Shown one piece after another: positions 48,065 through 61,600 of a DNA stretch of 64,000 nucleotides. The notes under the pieces were generated by a model. It made no database searches and was not told where the DNA came from. It saw nothing but the letters and a program-made list of their open reading frames with translations. Origin of the DNA: Blepharisma japonicum (taxonomy: Eukaryota > Ciliophora > Heterotrichea > Heterotrichida > Blepharismidae); NCBI GenBank assembly GCA_949751835.1, contig CATKHK010000017.1:1-64000 (forward strand), in the 5' to 3' direction. The translations under genes were made by a program, and so were the position numbers. Numbering within the stretch: position 1 is the first letter of the stretch; every line of letters begins with the position of its first letter.

Positions 48065-49369
48065 ATGGGAAATTATAATTGTGCAAAGTGCTGTGAAGGC
48101 GGCGAAAACAAGCATGAAATAGATTTAAAAAAATCTGTAAATGTTATACAGACGATAATTCAAGCTTATCAAAGCCTTAGAGACAGTTTCAGTCAAGAAT
48201 TTCTGAGCTTTAATAAAGAAAGTTTAACATCATCTGCAAAAGAAATAAAGGCAGCAATCAAAATCCAAAAAGCTTGATTTATTTATCAAATCAGAAAACA
48301 ATATATTGCTCTTAAAAAAAGATTCAAGGCAAATGATACTTATTTTTCATACAAAGATAATAAAGAAACATTATCTCCTCTCTATCATTCAAAAGTCAGA
48401 AAAGAAAAGCCACTATACACATATAAATCAGGCGCCACTTACAAAGGAAGCTGGCTTGGAGGGTTTAGGGATGGCTATGGCGTTATGATATGGCCTGATG
48501 GGTGCTCATATGAAGGTGAATGAAGCTATGGCTACCCATTTGGTAGAGGAAAATTCATACATATTGATAAAGAAGCTTATGATGGAGATTGAAAAAATCC
48601 TTATAACTCAGGAAAAAATACACTTTCTAATGAAAGTCGTTCAGTTCTTAGAGATATTATTGAAGGAAAAAGAGATGGATATAGTAATTAATAATTAGTT
48701 TGGCTTCACTACAAAGATGAAAGGCTTCGTGGAAATAAAGGAAATCCCAACAAAGCCAGATTTTCTATTGATCATTGTGACAAAGTTTCAGGGCTGAAAG
48801 AAACGTTTGATGAAATTGTTAATGAAATTAGGATTCCAAAAATAGAGCTAAATCAAGAATTTAATTCAGAATTCAGTAATAATTGGCAAGAAATTTCTTA
48901 TGAAAATCAAATAAGATATCTTGGAGAAATAAAGAATGGAAGGCGAGTAGGAAAAGGTAGAAATATTTGGCCTAATGGAGACATTTATGAAGGGTATTGA
49001 GCAAATGATATGCAAAACGGATGGGGCAGAAATATATGGGCGGATGGGTCTTCTTATATAGGATTCTATAAAGATAACCAAAAGGAAGGCATTGGAGAAT
49101 ATATTTGGGAAGATGGGACAACTTATATAGGACAATGGAAAGATAACTTGATTAATGGGATTGGAAAATATAATTGGCCTGATGGGAGAGAATATTTAGG
49201 AGAATGAATTAATGGAATTATGCATGGATTTGGAATTTTTTCATGGAAAGGCGGAAAAAGATATGAAGGAACTTGGCACCAGGGCAAAAAACACGGTTGT
49301 GGGTACTCTATTACAGCCAACAACAAAATCACAAAAGGATTTTGGTCAAATGGTAAAACTGTAAGTTAA
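48065..49369 (+). CDS. IQ-motif and MORN-repeat protein, probably acylated
   Basis: Five TGA codons as Trp and one 15-nt intron (48684-48698) give a 429-residue protein. The N-terminus MGNYNCAKCC has a Gly2 and nearby Cys typical of N-myristoylation plus palmitoylation. An IQ-like calmodulin site (KAAIKIQKAWFIYQIRKQYI) spans residues ~60-80. MORN repeats (YKGSWLGGFRDGYGVMIWPD, YEGEW, YIGFYKDNQKEGIGEYIWED, YIGQWKDNLINGIGKYNWPD, YEGTWHQGKKHGCGY) run in two blocks, ~125-180 and ~280-425. MORN proteins organise membranes and cortex in protists. Cortical attachment and Ca2+/calmodulin control are inferred. Confidence 0.88.
48684..48698 (+). other. 15-nt intron (MORN gene)
   Basis: GTAATTAATAATTAG, phase 1. 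Splicing joins GDGY to IWLHYKDE and keeps the MORN-type frame; retention gives an in-frame TAA. Confidence 0.88.
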
Positions 49370-49446
49370 ATTTATAAAAATAAAAATATTATATGAAAAC
49401 AATTTGAATATAAAATAATAACTTAATTTTATACGTCTTCATAATA

Positions 49447-50346
49447 ATGGAAAGCGCTCGAAATCTAAAGTAATTATAAAACAGACTTATTCGATTATTC
49501 AGTTCACAAAATGACAAATTAAACGAAGAATATCGACAGCTTAAGCATAGATATGACGATATTATGAGAAGTAAAAGCACTGAGAGAAATTGTGTCACCC
49601 CACTAATAAGTTTGAAAAGCCAAAGTGGAAGTAGGTTAAAGTGTGCAAAATCATGGTTAAAAGTATTGAAAAATGACAAAATGTATCTGGAAAGCAGGCG
49701 ATCTATATCTCCACAGCAAGATGACTATGCCTATAATCTTCAACTGCAAATACAAGAACAATTAAAAACTATACTTAAGCTTGAAAAAGAAAACAAAAAA
49801 TTAAATAAAGAAAAATGTGTATCATCCAGCGTTGATATTATCTATTTAAAACCTGATGGAGGATTAATCAGAGAAATTGCAAGATACAGAAAAATGATTG
49901 AAAAATTAGAAGATGAAGAAATCAATAGCAAAAATAAGTTAAAAGAATATCAAATAAGAAACCATAGACTTGAAGAAGAATTGAATGAATTGCAAGAGAG
50001 TGGATATAATATAACCGAAGAAACTGATAGAGGAGAAAGTAATGAAGATAATTATCGAGTATTAATGAAAAAATTGAAATTGATAGAGAAAATATGAAAA
50101 ACCAATATGACAAAGTTCCAGCAGAGGATTAAGGATCTAGAAAAAGAGCAAAAAGAGCTGCAAGAAGAAGCGATGGCGCTACAAAGCAAAACTTTCAAAA
50201 AAATGTCACAGCAGCGGCTTCTTAAGGTGACGTTTGATGACTATAAAAATCTGAATAAAGAGCGATATTTCAGCAAAGACAATGATTTTTACCATCCTGA
50301 TGTCACTTTTCTCTATAAACCTTCCATTAATTCATTGTACAATTAA
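49447..50346 (+). CDS. Coiled-coil protein, unknown
   Basis: Exon 1 (49447-49469, MESARNLK) and exon 2 are separated by a 15-nt intron (49470-49484); one TGA near 50095 is read as Trp. The 294-residue product is Lys/Glu-rich with long coiled-coil stretches (LQEQLKTILKLEKENKKLNK, IRNHRLEEELNELQES, RIKDLEKEQKELQEEAM) and a non-coiled C-terminus (FYHPDVTFLYKP). There is no recognised family. It follows the MORN gene on the same strand, 77 bp from its stop. It may be structural or cytoskeletal, but that is only inferred from the coiled coil. Confidence 0.72.
49470..49484 (+). other. 15-nt intron (coiled-coil gene)
   Basis: GTAATTATAAAACAG; the only intron here ending in CAG rather than TAG. Retention brings an in-frame TAA after 8 codons. 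The upstream ATG exon is inferred from frame restoration. Confidence 0.7.
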
Positions 50347-50431
50347 TTTTCCTAATATCTTTAAAGTATCTTTATAATTATTATCCTATCTACTAAAATT
50401 CTCATTTAATAACTTATAATATTTATATAAT

Positions 50432-51769
50432 TTACTCAAGTTCGTCAGCTATATATCTTGCAGCCCCTTCCAAATTTATGATGATTCTCTTCTCATTTTC
50501 AAACTTTGTCCCTACATAATCGCTTATTAAAGCTAATTCAGCAGAAATAAACTGAGTTTGGCTTTTTATAACTATGTACATCAAAACAGGCAACTCGTCA
50601 TCCATTGAGTTCAGCTCATCTTTCCCTTTAGAATAATCAAGTACACACGTTTTCATTGCTCCAACCATAGTTAGTAGACAGTTTAGCTTTTCAACAGGCA
50701 CACAAGTTTGTTCTAGCTTTTTTAAAGCTTCAATTGCTTCAGAATAAGGCTGAGGAATCCCAATCAGCCTATATTTTTCATTAATTTGTAACTTTTCTAA
50801 AATTTCTTGATTTTCCAATTCCAAAATTTTTGTTCTTTTTTCCAAAAATTTTTGCTCAAGTGCATTCGTTTTTGCTTTATAAATTTCAAGCAAATTATTA
50901 TACAGCTTCCCATAAACATATTTCTCTACTGCAGGCCGACAAAAATGCATCATTGATTCAGTATTTGATTTTCCAAAGTTATAATGGCTAAATAACGCTT
51001 CGACTGAGTCTTCTACTAAAACTTTAATTGATTCAATTGGCTGTGGTAGCAATAAAACTGACTCTTCAGGATTTCTATATTGGCTAGCAAAGGAAGTTAA
51101 AAAATCAGCTATTGTTTTCCCTAGCGTATAAGATTCTGATGACAAAATCTTATGAAATTGGTAATAAGAGGAGCTTTCGTGCTTACAAGTCATAATGGTT
51201 TCTTCGTCAACTTCTCTTGATACATTCATATATAATTCTCTATCTTCTTGAGGCTGCTCTAAAGCGGCTCCAATTTTATTTTTGAAATCTTCGACTACTG
51301 GACAAATTGTTTGTGGGAAACCGTAAATACCTTTAAGCAAGATGGTTCTGGTGCAATTTCGCTCGTTTATAGAAATTGAGAGTCGAACTGCAGACATAAT
51401 CGCTTTTTGGCGTTCTTCAGCTGGGAGACAGCAGAGTAAGATATCTTTTAGGCCATATCCTTCCTTGTGAACTGCAGTTGCAATATTCGAGGTTTTTTCA
51501 ATTATCTGGAAACGCTTTCTTGATGCAACTTTGGTAAAAACATCAAGAATTGTGCTTGAGCTCACTGAAAACGGCATATCAATTTTGAATGAAGGCATAT
51601 ATGGATCTGAAGGATCCGAGCCTAATTCAGTATTGAGGATAAAGGAGTTCCTATTTGTGTGTTCTTGAGAAATATCAACTGATTTAATTATTTTTGTTTC
51701 TTCTGATGGTAAGTTGAGATGGGAATTTGGGATACTTTCAATTTCGTTGTTTAGCTGATTAAATTTCAT
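50432..51769 (-). CDS. VPS9-domain protein (Rab5-family exchange factor)
   Basis: This 445-residue frame starts at ATG 51769, is uninterrupted and contains no TGA. The C-terminal ~140 residues match a VPS9 domain: PVEKLNCLLTMVGAMKTCVL, then MDDELPVLMYIVIKSQTQF with the conserved acidic Asp and the catalytic helix, ending RIIINLEGAARYI. VPS9 domains load GTP onto Rab5/Rab21 GTPases on early endosomes. The N-terminal ~250 residues match no domain I recognise and may set location. Gene order places it downstream of a convergent coiled-coil gene. Confidence 0.9.
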   Translation of the reverse strand: MKFNQLNNEIESIPNSHLNLPSEETKIIKSVDISQEHTNRNSFILNTELGSDPSDPYMPSFKIDMPFSVSSSTILDVFTKVASRKRFQIIEKTSNIATAVHKEGYGLKDILLCCLPAEERQKAIMSAVRLSISINERNCTRTILLKGIYGFPQTICPVVEDFKNKIGAALEQPQEDRELYMNVSREVDEETIMTCKHESSSYYQFHKILSSESYTLGKTIADFLTSFASQYRNPEESVLLLPQPIESIKVLVEDSVEALFSHYNFGKSNTESMMHFCRPAVEKYVYGKLYNNLLEIYKAKTNALEQKFLEKRTKILELENQEILEKLQINEKYRLIGIPQPYSEAIEALKKLEQTCVPVEKLNCLLTMVGAMKTCVLDYSKGKDELNSMDDELPVLMYIVIKSQTQFISAELALISDYVGTKFENEKRIIINLEGAARYIADELE

Positions 51770-52648
51770 TTTTATATATTAAGTCCGATTTTTTTTATAA
51801 GGAATGCTACACTTGAACTAATTAAAAATAATCTCCAAAATATGAAAATCTGAAATTCTTAGCTAAATGGTTTTATTATAATAAAATTTTTGCTCATCAA
51901 AAGGAGTTTTTTCTAAAAAAATCAAATTTTTAATGATTTTTTTGATAAGGATTTAAACATTAGAGCAAAGTCTATTATCCTAAATTAAAATATCTTTAAT
52001 TAATTTTTTACTTGGTTTTTTTTGATAATTTATGTTGTATAGCATTTAATGCACTGCATAAATTAATAAATTAATTAAGATTTACCAAATTGCCAAATAA
52101 AGTCATATGAGTAACTGAAACTTTATGTTTAATTTGTATTAGAATATAAGCTATAACCAAAAAATCATTAATATTAGCATCTAGGCATTTATTTTCTTTT
52201 GCTTTCTAGAAATGGGCTTCATAATCATTAACTGTAAAGTTTATGAGTGTGTCATAAAAAATTATTATTAACTAATAGTGATTTGATAATTATTAAGTTA
52301 AAATCATTATGGCTTCTTAAAAAAGGTCAATTTCAGAATTCAAGAATTTACCTAGAAAAAGAATGCCTAAGCATATATTTATAGCTTTTTAAAATGACAA
52401 TAAATCGAAGCTATTATTTTTATCTAATAAAATAATTGCGTTATATTGCAAACTAATAAACGTTTTTCTTATCAAAACCTCAGCGGTTTCACTCTATCTG
52501 AAAACTACCAAAACAAACTAAACTCTTGCATTTTTAAGCAGAGATACTCTTATTTCTTTCCTTTTTAATGTAACTCTAAACTATTTTAAGCTCTAATTGT
52601 CATTAACTTGAATCAAAAAACTCTAAACGCAGAACAGTTATAAAAATT
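51770..52648. other. AT-rich divergent intergenic region
   Basis: This region carries the promoters of the VPS9 gene (minus) and the giant membrane protein gene (plus). I see no coding frame, RNA gene or repeat. Confidence 0.5.
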
Positions 52649-55600
52649 ATGGTTGAACTACTAAATAGAAAAGCCCTAGCTAAAGTGTCACCAAATTCAG
52701 AAGTCCCTGTCCTCGAGCCACAAGAAGAAGGTGATACCATGGACGGAGTCCCTCTTATGGACCCGCAAAACCAATGAGCGGGGCAATTAAGCCAAAAAGC
52801 AATAGCAACAGGTCTGAATAACTACCGTCAGCAATGAATCAGACGTACCTTTAGATTAATGTGCCTATCTACCTGACTTTTTATTATAGGCCTGGCTTTC
52901 TATCTTTATGTATATCTTACATATTTAAACAAAACAGTCCTTCTATCAGGCGATTCTCTAACTGTTTATGTAAGGGACTGCAAAGTTACATTAGAATACT
53001 CCAGCAGCTTTGCTGATAACACTATTCAAGCACATATAAAAGCATATAGCTCGAACGACACAGTTACCCACACATCTGATACTATCCAAGTCTTAAACCC
53101 ATATACTGATGTCGAAGCTTGCCAAGTTCATGTCAAAGGAAACATCGCATCAAGCGACATGCTTTTTGTGTGTCAACACAACTGCTGAATTGAGCAAAAA
53201 GGAGATACTATTTCTATGCAAAGTCTTCAAGTCGCCTCAGTTGCTGATGATTCTGGGTTTATTGAACAAGGAAGGCTTAAACTAAAATCCGTTTCGGCAG
53301 ACAAAGTTTTGATTGAGTTTGTAGGAACTGTCACTATTAGAGAGCTAGAAACTATTGAAGGAGGCGCTTTCAATGTAACTTATGGAGACTTGTGAGTTCA
53401 AACTAAAAATGAAGCCGCAGTTCTTTTTGGGACTTATGAGTCTGGAGCTTATTGTTTTGCAGGCCCAGCGGTAGGGACTTCAGTTGCTGCTGTTTGTGAT
53501 TGGTCTACTTTATATTTGACAAATACCACTTCTTTTAGTATAGAAAATTGTGCTGGAAAATACAATCTTTGTAAAAACTCAGGGTGTTACCCAAGCATAG
53601 AATACTCAGCAATTGTTACTGATGGAGGCGTTTATTTTAATCTAGTAGGAGAAAACGGGTATTTAATAGATACCCCACAAAATGTAAACGGTGGACAAAC
53701 GCTTCAAGTGAATATAAGAAGCCAAATTACTATAGACGAAATTGTCAATAGCACATTTGGGCTTGATGTTAATAAAGATAAAATTATCATTATGGACCAG
53801 CCTGGGATTTTTGAAGACCATGGCAGATGAATGTTTACTACAAATATTGCATATGCCCAGCTAACTGCATGGTGACTATCATTGGTATCCTTTAATTTAT
53901 TAGTACCTGAATCTAAAATCTTCAATATAAGGATGGTGCCAAATATATGTCCAATGCAAGACAAGACTTGGTATGACACCCAAGTAGGCTTAACATGGGA
54001 CGCTATTAACACACAATACGGAAACCAACAAAATGCGGAGACCATATGGATGGAAAAAAGTGACTCCAAAGATACATGGTATAAATATAAAAAAGGCACT
54101 GATTTGCAGTATAAAAAATCAACAGTTAAAATTTTGGATAATCCTTTTCTGTTTTCTGCACTAATGATATCTTTGTTTTTAGGTTTTTCTGCAGGATTGG
54201 CAGCTATGGTAGGAATTTATTTTTGCTTGAGGTCATTTTCAGTTAAATTTTGGAAAAAATTGGAACATCAGCGGAGATATAATCGATGCAAAAAAACAGT
54301 TGAAGAAATGAAAAATGAAGATATGACAGTAATGGAAGAAAATGATAATGAAAATGATGACGAAAATGATGAAAATGATGATAATGAAGAAGAACAAGAA
54401 GAAGGTGAAGAAGAGTCAGACGAGCCTGCCCCAGGTGAAGGCCTATTACCACCTCCTTATGCAGTTCCTGATTTAGTGATTGCTCAAAGTAGAAATTCAA
54501 GCTTGAACTCTTTAGAAAGTTTCCTTAAAAATGCGGTAGATATAGTCCTTCCTAACGCAGAAGTCCCTATGCAGGTTATTCGTTTAACAGAGCTTAAAGA
54601 AAAATACGAAGCTTTTTGCTTTCTGAACGGGTATATGGAAATGAGTATTAGAGAACATAAAAGCCTTTTCCTTTCAAAAGATATCGAATTTTTGACTATT
54701 AATGATACCACAACAGAAGTGTTCAGAAAAATCAGATTTAAGAACAAAAAAGAAATTGTCGACCAAGGAAGGGTTACACAGATGCCTGACGAAAATTCGT
54801 TAGCTTTCTTTGTAAGATGCAAAACTGTGGTCACACCTTTTAATAAAGATATAATTTATATGAAAGATTTCCAATTGGAATACGAAAAGTTTTGTAGGGC
54901 TGAAAAAGTGGCTGCACCTGTTCCTATAACGAAAAGAGGTATGGAGTCTATGGGAAGTATTTTTGAAAGGCTTCAAATAACGGCTTTAAAACTCAATGGG
55001 AGATTTAGGCTAAACTGGGCAAAAATAGACGATTTGTTAGAAAATCCAATGGACGTCCCCCTAACTCCTGGATGGTGCTGCTCTGATTTCTGTTCAGTTA
55101 CTCTACATGTATTTTTCGCTGCATGGATAATCCTACCTTTGGCTTTGCCTCCTTTGCTGATTACTGCAAAACATGCAATGTTTTCTGCAAGAGATATTGA
55201 CTATATTCTTACATATACAGATTTAAATTACGCTTGGTGGGAAATCATACACAAACTTCGTTACATGCCAGCTTATTTTGTGGTTCTTTTAATTTTGGCT
55301 TGCCTTCTTGAGTTTCTAGCTCTTTTCGAGCTGGTAACTTATTACCTTTATCAAATTTTCCCGTTTAAATCTGAAAATGTACTCAGAAATATGCATGGGG
55401 TCAGATGGATTTCTCAAACTCTTTATTACGTCATATTTTTATTTTTAATTGGTTGGATTTGCTTTTTATTTATAGTTGCAGTCTGCTGATTTATCCTAGG
55501 TGCTGTCTTAAATCCTGATATTTATTTATCTTATTGTTCAGGAGCTGCAACTTTAGTATCATTTTGTATGGGTCAGATAGCAAGTCTTAATTTCTTAAGG

Positions 55601-58600
55601 ACTGAAATATTTAAAAGAGTAAAAGAAGGAGTTTGGGATAGGCTAAGAGGAATGCTGATGCTAACATTAGGAGCTGTCACTGTTGGACTTGCTGCAAGCA
55701 GTGCAAGCTCTCGTGTAATTTCCAGAGAAAACAAAACCTTACAGGTTTTCGCTAAAACTTCATTAGGAGATGTAGCAGAAAATTTAGAAATTGATCACAA
55801 GTTAGCGGCAGCACTGGCACATGGTGATGACGAAGCAATACCAATTTTAGCACAAAAATTCGGAGCTAATCCTTTGATTATTGCAGCAATTCTTGCAGTG
55901 GTTTTTAAAGATAATGAAAAACTGATGAGGGTGGTAGAAGATCTAGCACAGGTGCCTGCTATTAATATTTCTCCTGATCTTGCAAAAATGATTGTAAATA
56001 TCTCACTCAAGCAAAAAGATGCAAATATCAGAAGCACAGTAAAAATGGCAACAATCCAGTTTGTGAAAATGAAAAAAGAAATGGGTGCTGACCCTACTAT
56101 GTACTCGATTGACCCAAGAGCTATCGAAGCTCTAGTCGCAATGTCCCGAGGCTTTGTGGATAGATTCATCACCACAATTTCGAATTCTGATACCCACATT
56201 TCTATTATCAAAATATTATCACTAATCAAAGGGCTTATTGAGCAAAAAATGTTTGAAGCAACAGACACCTTAACCAATTTATTGATAGAATATTGTGATG
56301 TCCCTGAAGATGTCGCCAAAAGTATAGCAAGCTTATGTGATGAAACTTATAGTGCTAAATTCCAAAATGACTTCAGTGGGTGGAACTCTATGATAGACAC
56401 CCTATGCGATAAGCTTGGAATGCAAGATGGTTTATTGATGCAGCTTATAGTTCATACTACTAGAAATAATATGGGATCAATGCTAAGGATCATGAACAAT
56501 TTGACTGAAGTTCTAAATGGAAAGCATAAATGAAATTTAGATAGCGGGATTCTATCATCATTAATTCTATTAGTCAATGGATCACTCATGGATTTAGATA
56601 AATTTGCTGCAAAATATGAGCTGCCTAATGATTTAGTTAATAGTTTGTCACCATTATTTTCTGAAAAACGATTTACAGAAGTTCAGACTATAGTTCCAGA
56701 AGAAATTCCACAAGATCGAAGAGCGTCAGTAGGCGAAGAAGAAATAATAGCTCGCCAAAGTGAATCAAATAGACCGATTCCTGATAATATTCCACCTTTT
56801 ATTAAAGCTCTTGCAGAAAATCTGCAGCCTACAGGAGAAAGCATGGAATGAATGGCAAAATTTTTCAAGTTAACTGGAGATCAATTGCTAGGGCTTTATG
56901 CTATACTTAGAGGGGCTAATAAAAGCCAAAAAAGTGCGCTTAAAGCTATAACTCAAGAAGTTTTAAGAAGGATGAGAGTTGATGAAGAATTCACTAATTA
57001 TATGACAGCTGCTACTGTTTGGGCTACATCTTATGATGCAGATTCAATTAGAGAAGCCCAAGCAACCTTAAAAATGGGCTTCCGAGACCTCACATATGTA
57101 GCGAAACGTATGCTAGACCCTAAAGAGCTCCCTATAGGAATTTTCACAAAAATAGGTATCAGAAAAGATGATCCTGTTGTCAAGAGAAGAAGAGCACTAA
57201 GCTGGAAAAGCGATCCTGACCTCTGCAAAGACTGGTGCAGAGCTACAGCTATGAAAATTGCAGAAGCTAAAGGGATAAAACGCAAGCGAAAAAATTCCAC
57301 AAGAAGCCAACTAATGCTAGCATTCCAATACCCTCAAATTTATATGAAACAAATTTTTGAGAAAAAAATCCAATGTGATGATGAAAGCCAACGAAAATAT
57401 AAAACTCTTATAACTGCCTCTTTTTTAAAACAAATGCAAGGAAATAGGCGAAAGGACCAAATTATCAATTTAGCAAGACTTTTTGAAATGGATAGCGAAA
57501 CAATGGAAATTTGGGTCGAAATGGTCTTAGAGGATAATTTGGAAATAAAAATTGACTACATGAAAAAATGGATTGCAAAAATTGGGCTGGATTGTGTTGA
57601 TAATGCAGAAAAATTTTTATTAGATTATGCGAATCAAAATCAGCTTTATTTTGAATCAACACTAGGCTTTGGAAGGCTTTCCCAAGAGCTTGGATTTCCT
57701 TTTAACTTTACATGCTCTCTTTCGAATGGCGTTATCGATACTTTGGAAAACTACCCAGAATATTTTAACCAGTTTATTAAAGATTTTTGCGGAGAAATGG
57801 GAATAGAAAATAAAAATATTCAGGACTCAATTGTGTGCTATGTAAATCAAGATTCTTCAGGACTTGAGCCGTTCGGTAAAGCTTTAGGATTTAAACCAAA
57901 CTCAATATCGACGCTTGTATCTTTGTTTGGAAGTATGCAAAATGGCTTATTGACGCCTATGATAATTGTAGAGAAATTTGGTGAGCTTCTTGAGTCTATA
58001 GGAGTTAACGATACAATTTATAATGGCGGAAAAGCTTTATTAGCTATATCTCTAAAATTAAGGCAGCAGTTTAAAATCAGGAATTTCAGCGGTCTTACTA
58101 ATAAAGCCTCGGCATCAGAAATAATTGAGGAATTAGCAGGAATTCCTAAGGTAGTTTTAGATGGCATGATGTCAGCTGTAGACACTGAAGACCGTCTTCA
58201 AGCTGACTCATTAATAGAAATGTCAAGATCTCACGTCCCAGGATTTCGTCTTGAAGAAAGTCACTGTAGAGGGATCATTTCAATGGCATATGGACAAGTC
58301 GCAAATGTCGAAGACATTTGCCAAGCTATTAATTTCGATGCAGACATCGCAGAAGTGCTAGTCACTATATCGGAAAATAACAATTTAAGCCATACTTTAT
58401 TAAAAGCATCCTCACATTTCCAGAAATTTATGCTAAAACTTGGTTTGGATCACGAGAAAACGGCTGCTCTTATTGCATTGACATGTGAAGATTTAGAGCA
58501 TTGCGACGAAATTGCAGAAGATTTAGATGAAGGAAGATCAATTAAGGCTGAGTTTTTAAGATGCCTTATAGCGATTTATATGTTTTTCAACCTCGAAAAT

Positions 58601-61600
58601 GAATGGGATGAAGACTATAAGCCAATGAGCAAAATTAAAAAATTAAAAAAATTCCTCCCATGACTTTGTAAAGCTATTGGTGTTACGAATAGTCAAGGAG
58701 CTTTATTGATGCTAAGACTGGCTCAAGGAGATGCAAGCGCTATAGTTGGAATTCAAAGCAAAATGGGCTGGAATGGCACTGATCTTAGCTATTATGCAAG
58801 TTTGGCTTGCTTGGTAAGCCCTCTTCCATTTAAATTCGAATATACAAGCAAAGGTAAATATGACTGAATGTCATTTAAACATCTAGAAACGATCACAGGC
58901 AACCTCTCAGACCTATTTAAACTCAATGAAAAAATGCTTACAATCTTAATCCAAGCTGCAAGGTCTGAGTCTTCAGCTTTAAATTGGATCAGGAAAAAGC
59001 TTAACTTCCCCACAGTTCGCGATGCTCAACGATTTATTAGTTCTTTAATATATTCTGAAGAGCCGAGTGACAATGATGAATATTCTTCAGACGAAGAAAA
59101 CATCAGCATGGCTGATTCTAGCTCGCAAGGCTCCTCATCTCATTATTCCTCCAATACTAGCAACCTACCAGATGATGTTTCAGTTGACAGCCTCAAAGGA
59201 AATCTTGTAGAACGAGTTGACCCTCAAGTAAGAATTCTCCAGCTTGGTCAGTTAGTGAATGCATTAAATTCCCGACAAAACCCTAAAGAAACAAGCTTCA
59301 CTCAAGAGACTGTAAAACTATTACTCAGCCTGTCTTCAGGAAGCCTAGAAAATATCCATTTACTTGAAGAAATTTTAAACTCTGTATATGAAAATGAGCC
59401 ACCAATTAGTTTTATATCAGCAAGAGAAATTATGGCAGTTTCAACTGGAAATCTTACAGAAATTGCAGGCTTGACTTCAAGATACGAAGACTTATATATG
59501 CCTTCTAAAGATGCAGAAGAAGAGGATAAGAAAGGCTCTGCTGATAGTATGATGAATATGTTTAATTTGCTGCCAAGCTCAGTTGAACTGCAATTTTTAG
59601 TTAGATTGGCAAGAGGAGATCATACTTGTTGGGACATGAAGACTGATACAGATGCATATATAGGGCAAAGAGTGCATAGTGATCCACGTTTACTTCAGTC
59701 CTTTACTGCGCTGATTTCTGAAAATCATTATGGGGTTATTGAAACTATTGACACTTTGGCAGAATTCACTGAGCTTGATAGAGATATGCTTATATCGTTG
59801 GTGCTTATATCGCAAAATGCTATAGAACTGCTGCCAGCTGGCATTACTCCGCTTACACAAAGACTTGAAGTAGACTCATTGGTAGCTGGGGCATTTATTC
59901 CGAGTTGCTACAAGACAACAGATATGTTAGAGCAAGCTTTCCAAAGTTGCTGTGAAAAAATGTCAACACCACCTGTAAATGCAGCTTTGGTTGCAGCTGT
60001 TTATAAAGGAGCAAAAGGGGATATTGGTGCATGGGTTCAGCTAGGAATATTTTACATGAACTTGTACAAAAATGCAGACCGAGAAAATCTTGACCAAGTT
60101 TTGATACTTAGAGCTTTTGAAAGTATTTTGGCTGATAAATACCAAACTGAGATCAAAGATTCTATGTTTATATCCAATATTATTGAAGAGCCAGAAATTT
60201 TGCTTTCGCCAGGCAAATTTGGTCCACCAATTTTAGAAGATGAAGAGGGGATAGAGCTTGTACCTCTAGCTTCTCCAACACCTGAATCTATAAACAGATC
60301 TAAAGACGCTTTAGTGAAATGCATTGGATTTAATAGATTTCGCAGATCCTCTATTGTAAAAAGAATGCTAGAAAATGAATTCAGATCTTCCAGTGGACAT
60401 ATAATGGTTGATTTAGTTGTTGGGATTTCAAATAATGACTTAGAAATGGCTCCAATTGTCATGAGAATGTTGCATGAAGACCCATCTCGATATGAACTGA
60501 TAAAAGCTTTCCTTTCTCTCTATAATGATAGTACTGAAGTATTGAACGCCACAGAATTAATAGAAGAATATATAAGTAAAAACCAAACCCAGCTTCCTCC
60601 AGGATCCTTACAAACCATTATAAGTGCAAGAAAAGGGTTTTCTGTAGTCGCTGGGAAAGGTATAGAAAAAGCTGCCAAAAATCCTGGATTGCTCTGGAAC
60701 GATAACTACACAACAGGAATTTCTAAAGTAATTGTGTCCATGGTGCAAGCCAAACTTAACGACAACTGGGAAAGATATGCTGACATTATAACAGAATTTG
60801 CTAAAAAAATCACTGGAGTTGAAAATATCACTCATGAAGACAAAACCTTCCAAATGATTATCCAAATGCTTATGGGAAAAATCAAAGCTTTTATTAAGCT
60901 TGGAGCTCAAGAATTTGGCCTTAAAAATAAAGACTTAAAGGAGCTATTTATTTTGTGTGTTCCCAAAAATCCATGAAGCCAAGCTGGTTTCCCATGCACA
61001 ACTGCAAATTTGAAGAGATTAATACCAAAAATGCCAGAAGAGGTAATAGAATGCTGGCTGAAACTGGTAGGCAGAGAAGTAGAAGACTTGGACTATGGAA
61101 GAAAAGGAATGGGAGATGTGCTATATCCATTTATTAAATTTATTTTGGAGTGCTTACCAAAAGATGCAAGATTTAAAAAGAAAAAAGGGGCTTCAGATGA
61201 GGAGCTGGCTGAAATTAAGATATTTGATGCGTTCTTTTTAGCATGCACAGACCCTTATAAATATACAAAACCTATTGCAGACGCAATGCCAGATCTTGGA
61301 AGAGCTTTAATGAATGAGATAAAAGATGATATTATTACACTTTTGACAGGTTTAGTATCTCTATTTCAGTCAGATCGTAATCAAATTATACGCCACCGTG
61401 CTATTACTGATCTTTCTAATGCATTCATGATAGACTACAATATTGTTAAAGGCTTTGTATCTTTAGCAAAATCAGATTGGGAAGGTCTTTCAGATATGGC
61501 AGGCCGATTCTGTGAATTTGACCCACAAAAAGTAGCGCAGCTTGTTATGCTTGTAAAACGCTTAAAACTAATCGGAGATGAAGAATACAATGAAAAAGAC

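Noticed and set aside
468-60976. Reading the in-frame TGAs as stops, i.e. many pseudogenes or split genes
   Set aside because: Every interruption is TGA, each comparable one lies on a conserved Trp and the downstream frame continues the same domain.
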